Below the pieces are notes generated by a model, which saw only the letters and a program-made list of their open reading frames with translations, ran no database searches and was not told the DNA's origin. Shown here one piece after another: positions 6,544-8,651 of a stretch of 8,651 nucleotides of DNA. Position numbers and translations under genes: made by a program. The DNA is taken from NCBI GenBank assembly GCA_016197345.1, contig JACPVY010000502.1:1-8651 (forward strand). The letters are read 5' to 3'. Within the stretch, counting starts at the first letter, position 1. Each line of letters starts with the position of its first letter. This stretch comes from Burkholderiales bacterium. GTDB taxonomy: Bacteria > Pseudomonadota > Gammaproteobacteria > Burkholderiales > Burkholderiaceae_D.

Positions 6544-6578
6544 GCACATCGCTATCTATATATTAAATAGTGATGTGC
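6544..6578. repeat. 12-base-pair hairpin with an overlapping alternative stem
   Basis: GCACATCGCTAT (6544-6555) pairs with ATAGTGATGTGC (6567-6578). All twelve positions pair if one G-T wobble is allowed, around an 11-base loop. The right arm also contains GTGAT (6570-6574), which can pair with ATCAC (6581-6585), so the two stems exclude each other. No T run follows directly on the plus strand, so it is not a standard terminator there. Switch-like behaviour is speculation. Confidence 0.55.
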
Positions 6579-6627
6579 ATATCACTTTTATGTCTAAATA
6601 AATCCCACATTTCACTGCGCAAATAGA

Positions 6628-6665
6628 AAGCGCTCGCTTTTTAAAACCAAAGCGCTTGTTATTTT
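6628..6665 (+). terminator. Possible terminator downstream of the DUF2975-HTH operon
   Basis: AAGCGCT (6628-6634) pairs with AGCGCTT (6651-6657), followed by the T-rich GTTATTTT. An inner alternative, AAAGC-GCTC-GCTTT (6627-6640) followed by TT, is also possible. It is 265 bases beyond the HTH stop, so the operon transcript would carry a long 3' tail; no closer terminator was found. Confidence 0.4.
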
Positions 6666-6708
6666 ACTGTGAGATATAAAACATCCATCCGCCACAAAAC
6701 GGCAGAAT

Positions 6709-6736
6709 TTGACAGCGCCAAACACCCGCTTTTATC
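6709..6736 (+). promoter_or_regulatory. Weak promoter candidate with perfect -35
   Basis: TTGACA at 6709-6714 is a perfect -35 hexamer. The best -10 at allowed spacing is TTTATC (6731-6736), only 3 of 6 after a 16-base spacer. If active, it would transcribe toward the 6776-6801 hairpin with no gene in between. Confidence 0.2.
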
Positions 6737-6775
6737 CAGCAAAAAAGTAGTACAAATGCAGCACAACCTATTTTT

Positions 6776-6801
6776 ATTATCTTTGATGTTATAAAGATAA
6801 T
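6776..6801. repeat. Inverted repeat ATTATCTTT-N8-AAAGATAAT
   Basis: Perfect 9-base arms (6776-6784, 6793-6801) surround the 8-base spacer GATGTTAT. As RNA it is a weak AT hairpin; as DNA it could be a protein site. It lies after the TTGACA at 6709. Confidence 0.45.
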
Positions 6802-6868
6802 TAAATGCCTCACATCAATAACCTAGCGCTCTCAAAAAACTAGCCAGATTTTCTCTACCGCAACAAGC

Positions 6869-6912
6869 AAAAAGCGATTGGATATGCCAACAAGGCCACC
6901 CAATCGCTTTTT
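6869..6912 (-). terminator. Strong rho-independent terminator of the acyltransferase operon, bidirectional
   Basis: AAAAAGCGATTGG (6869-6881) and CCAATCGCTTTTT (6900-6912) are perfect 13-base complements around an 18-base loop, which contains its own small GCC-N5-GGC stem. On the minus strand it lies 32 bases after the stop of the LpxL-like gene and ends in a T run. The A and T flanks make it work in both directions, so it also shields the operon from transcripts coming from the left. Confidence 0.9.
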
Positions 6913-6944
6913 ACGGCAAGCGTCGAATACGTCAAGACGAGAGA

Positions 6945-7973
6945 TTAAGCAGCCAATTGCGCACTCACCGAGGTTGCCGGGGCAAAAGCTTCTTGCATGA
7001 TCTGCGCCAATTCCGGTACATCTTGCGCAAATTGGGGGGCTAATTGTTGCAAGGTATGCAGCCAATCCTCGCCTCGCTGCGCATCCACTGGTAAGCGCTG
7101 GCCGATTAAGTCGGCAATATTGGGCAAATATACCCAATGCTCAGGCGAGCGGCGGATTTGCGCTTCCATGTCGCGGAAAATCGCTGCCGTTAGGGTCGCA
7201 ATATCCGCTTCTAAATTGCCACTACGTTCAATTTCTAATGGCCGCCCTAGCGTCAATTTGGTATCTAAGCCATCTTGCGGGCAGCTATAGCCCACGATCA
7301 CAGTCGCATTGCTTTTCAGCGCAAACATCGCCGTCCCAGCCATTGCTGGCACCAAACGCCCGAAGAATGGGACATACAAGGCATGGCCGCTGATATCAAA
7401 CACATCCGGCATCATGGTCAAGGCTTCGCCGCGCTTTAATACCCGTAGCGCCTTCAATACCGCGGTATCGTCGTTAAACAAGGCGTTAAAGCCATAGCCT
7501 AAACCTTGGAACAATTCGGCAAAACCTTCTGAACTACGATTTTTGGAAGGAGGGTTGTAAAACGCATTCACCGTTTTGTGTTTGCCGATTTCTTGAATTA
7601 ATTTCAAGCAACCCAGTTGAAAACTGCCGTAGTGCGGCGTGACGAAAATCACTGGCTTGTTATCGGTTTTGAGTGCGTCGAGATACTCTTGTCCCTCGAC
7701 TTGCACATGGCGTGCGATGAAATGCTCCAATTGCGGCGCCGCGAGTTGCGACAAATGCTGTTTGATTAAATTAAATTTGCGCATCGAAAAGCGATAACGC
7801 TGCTGCAATGCCAGCAATTGGGACGGGTTCAAGTCTGGCAAAGCCAATTTCACCGACTGCGCAAACGCCGCCTTTTCCTCTTTCGCCAATGGCATAGCCA
7901 AGCGCAAGCGATGCCAAGCAAGCTTGGCTTGCAAAGACCATTCCGAAACGGTTTCTTTTAGCTGCTGGTTCAT
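6945..7973 (-). CDS. LpxL/HtrB-like (lysophospholipid) acyltransferase family protein
   Basis: The 342-residue protein belongs to the lipid A late acyltransferase superfamily, whose members transfer an acyl chain from acyl-ACP or acyl-CoA at the inner membrane. Visible motifs are 'VIFVTPHYGSFQLG' (108-121, catalytic His114), 'MMPDVFDISGHALYVPFFGRLVPAMAGTAMFAL' in blocks at 187-219 (P189-D190, then VPFFGR), and 'RSPEHWVYLP' (275-284), equivalent to the PEQWxW block. In LpxL-type enzymes the His is followed by an acidic residue (HX4D/E); here position 119 is Gln. No N-terminal membrane helix is evident, and an extra C-terminal tail of about 50 residues follows the core. The start at 7973 has AGGGGA (7980-7985) seven bases-range upstream. 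It is downstream of a related gene by 34 bases, in the same operon. The acceptor is unknown, and lipid A itself is only one possibility. Confidence 0.85.
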   Translation of the reverse strand: MNQQLKETVSEWSLQAKLAWHRLRLAMPLAKEEKAAFAQSVKLALPDLNPSQLLALQQRYRFSMRKFNLIKQHLSQLAAPQLEHFIARHVQVEGQEYLDALKTDNKPVIFVTPHYGSFQLGCLKLIQEIGKHKTVNAFYNPPSKNRSSEGFAELFQGLGYGFNALFNDDTAVLKALRVLKRGEALTMMPDVFDISGHALYVPFFGRLVPAMAGTAMFALKSNATVIVGYSCPQDGLDTKLTLGRPLEIERSGNLEADIATLTAAIFRDMEAQIRRSPEHWVYLPNIADLIGQRLPVDAQRGEDWLHTLQQLAPQFAQDVPELAQIMQEAFAPATSVSAQLAA

Positions 7974-8007
7974 TGCATGTCCCCTATTCTGTGCGCATCG
8001 GCTGGTT

Positions 8008-8651
8008 TTATTTTGCTTGCCGCAATTGTTGTAGGCGCGTTTTCAAAATGTCGTAGCTCGCCAGTTCCAACCCTGTGCCACTGGCTTGCCATGCTTCCAC
8101 ATAGGCTTCCAATTGTTTCAGCTTGTCGCTACGCTCAATCGCCCGGCAATGCTTACTTGCGCGAAACAAGGCCGCCCACGACCATGTTTGCTGCGGCATT
8201 GCGGTCGCCATCGCTTGCAAACGCGCCGCCAACCAGCCGGCAATCGCTGCCATCACCTGATTCGGCCCTTGCCCGCCCAAGCTCGCCAGCGGCAAGCGCG
8301 ACAATTGCAGGCCTTGTCCATCCTCGGCCATGGCCAAACTCAACAAAACTGGAATACCCGAGCAACACAGCAATGGCTCTAACAGAGACACGCCATAGCC
8401 CTTGCCAGCGAATTCCATTTGCGTGGTGGTGCCCGCTTGGTAGCTATGGGTTTCAGGGAAACTGATATACAGCGTATTGCTAGCCGCAGCTTTGCGAGCC
8501 TTGACGACTTTGATCGCTTCTTTCGCTGGCAATAGATTGGCATTGGTGAATTGCAGATCGGTGAGCGTGGTGCGTAATTGCGGTGTTTCGACCAGCACGA
8601 TATCGAGCAAACGATTTTGCAGCAATTGCCGCACCAATTGCAGTGCTGGCA
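8008..8651 (-). CDS. LpxL-like acyltransferase paralogue, C-terminal part (5' end outside window)
   Basis: The frame is open to the window edge, giving 213 residues to the stop at 8008-8010. It aligns by eye with the downstream acyltransferase: 'EAIKVVKARKAAASNTLYISFPETHSYQAG' corresponds to the second half of the fold before the VPFFG block. 'MEFAGKGYGVSLLEPLLCCSGIPVLLSLAM' corresponds to 'VPFFGRLVPAMAGTAMFALKSNATVIVGYS', and 'MPQQTWSWAALFRAS' to the PEHWVYL block. The FFGR loop is replaced by FAGKG and similarity is low, so the two genes are old, diverged relatives rather than a recent duplication. The catalytic His region is upstream and only partly in the window, so activity cannot be judged. 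A TTG at 8635-8637 is a possible but unlikely start, because the frame continues beyond it. Confidence is good for homology and modest for function. Confidence 0.65.
   Translation of the reverse strand, partial: PALQLVRQLLQNRLLDIVLVETPQLRTTLTDLQFTNANLLPAKEAIKVVKARKAAASNTLYISFPETHSYQAGTTTQMEFAGKGYGVSLLEPLLCCSGIPVLLSLAMAEDGQGLQLSRLPLASLGGQGPNQVMAAIAGWLAARLQAMATAMPQQTWSWAALFRASKHCRAIERSDKLKQLEAYVEAWQASGTGLELASYDILKTRLQQLRQAK

Larger units (their letters stand above)
6364..6868. other. Long AT-rich gene-free stretch with several inverted repeats
   Basis: No reading frame here has a recognisable domain, a good ribosome site and a sensible start. The stretch holds an 11-base direct repeat (6418-6451), a strong hairpin (6544-6578), a terminator-like stem (6628-6665), an isolated TTGACA (6709-6714) and a further hairpin (6776-6801). 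It may hold a small RNA or decayed DNA. The 32 bases between the 6912 terminator arm and the stop of the next gene hold nothing else. Confidence 0.6.

Noticed and set aside
6245..6547. 100-codon minus-strand reading frame opposite the HTH gene and beyond
   Set aside because: It starts at GTG without a ribosome site, overlaps the HTH gene antisense, and has no recognisable domain. It lies in AT-rich DNA where chance frames occur.
6364..6944. Insertion sequence or CRISPR array
   Set aside because: There are no terminal inverted repeats with target duplication, no transposase, and only a single pair of 11-base direct repeats without regular spacers.

Overview
The window looks like chromosomal DNA of a Gram-negative betaproteobacterium of moderate GC. 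Evidence for this is a lipid A acyltransferase-type (LpxL-like) protein, a GcvA-type LysR regulator divergent from a DUF2917 gene, a periplasmic SBP_bac_3 remnant, and the codon usage. A member of the Neisseriales (Chitinibacteraceae-like) is my best guess, but it rests on general resemblance only. All names come from motif recognition; no database search was possible.

Layout. 1-434: the 3' end of a PAS-domain signalling protein that stops right after its last PAS domain. 555-1147: a broken gene for a periplasmic amino-acid-binding-type protein. Its signal peptide and second lobe survive in different frames, and about 60-70 residues between them are missing. 1374-2798: a complete cytochrome P450 with all key motifs. 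2854-3447: a GNAT acetyltransferase of the RimJ/RimL type. 3463-3765 (-) and 3898-4782 (+): a divergent DUF2917 / LysR pair. 4799-5260 (-): a DUF3291 protein with a readable promoter and Shine-Dalgarno site. 5543-6363 (+): a translationally coupled pair made of a four-helix DUF2975 membrane protein and a small YozG-type HTH regulator, with a CTGTA-N7-TACAG dyad at the probable transcription start. 6364-6944: about 580 bases without a convincing gene, AT-rich, holding several inverted repeats and a strong terminator. 6945-8651 (-): two consecutive genes for related LpxL/HtrB-like acyltransferases; the upstream one runs off the window.

How they work together. The DUF2975-HTH pair is clearly one unit, and its dyad suggests control by its own HTH protein or by another repressor. 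DUF2917 and LysR share a 132-base intergenic region. The two acyltransferase-like genes form an operon that ends at the 6869-6912 terminator. The P450 and GNAT genes are adjacent and codirectional, but nothing shows a common pathway. I found no complete, clearly new multi-gene system. The best leads are the DUF2975/HTH control region, the hairpin-rich gap after it, and the acyltransferase pair, whose complete member has Gln where the family normally has an acidic catalytic residue.
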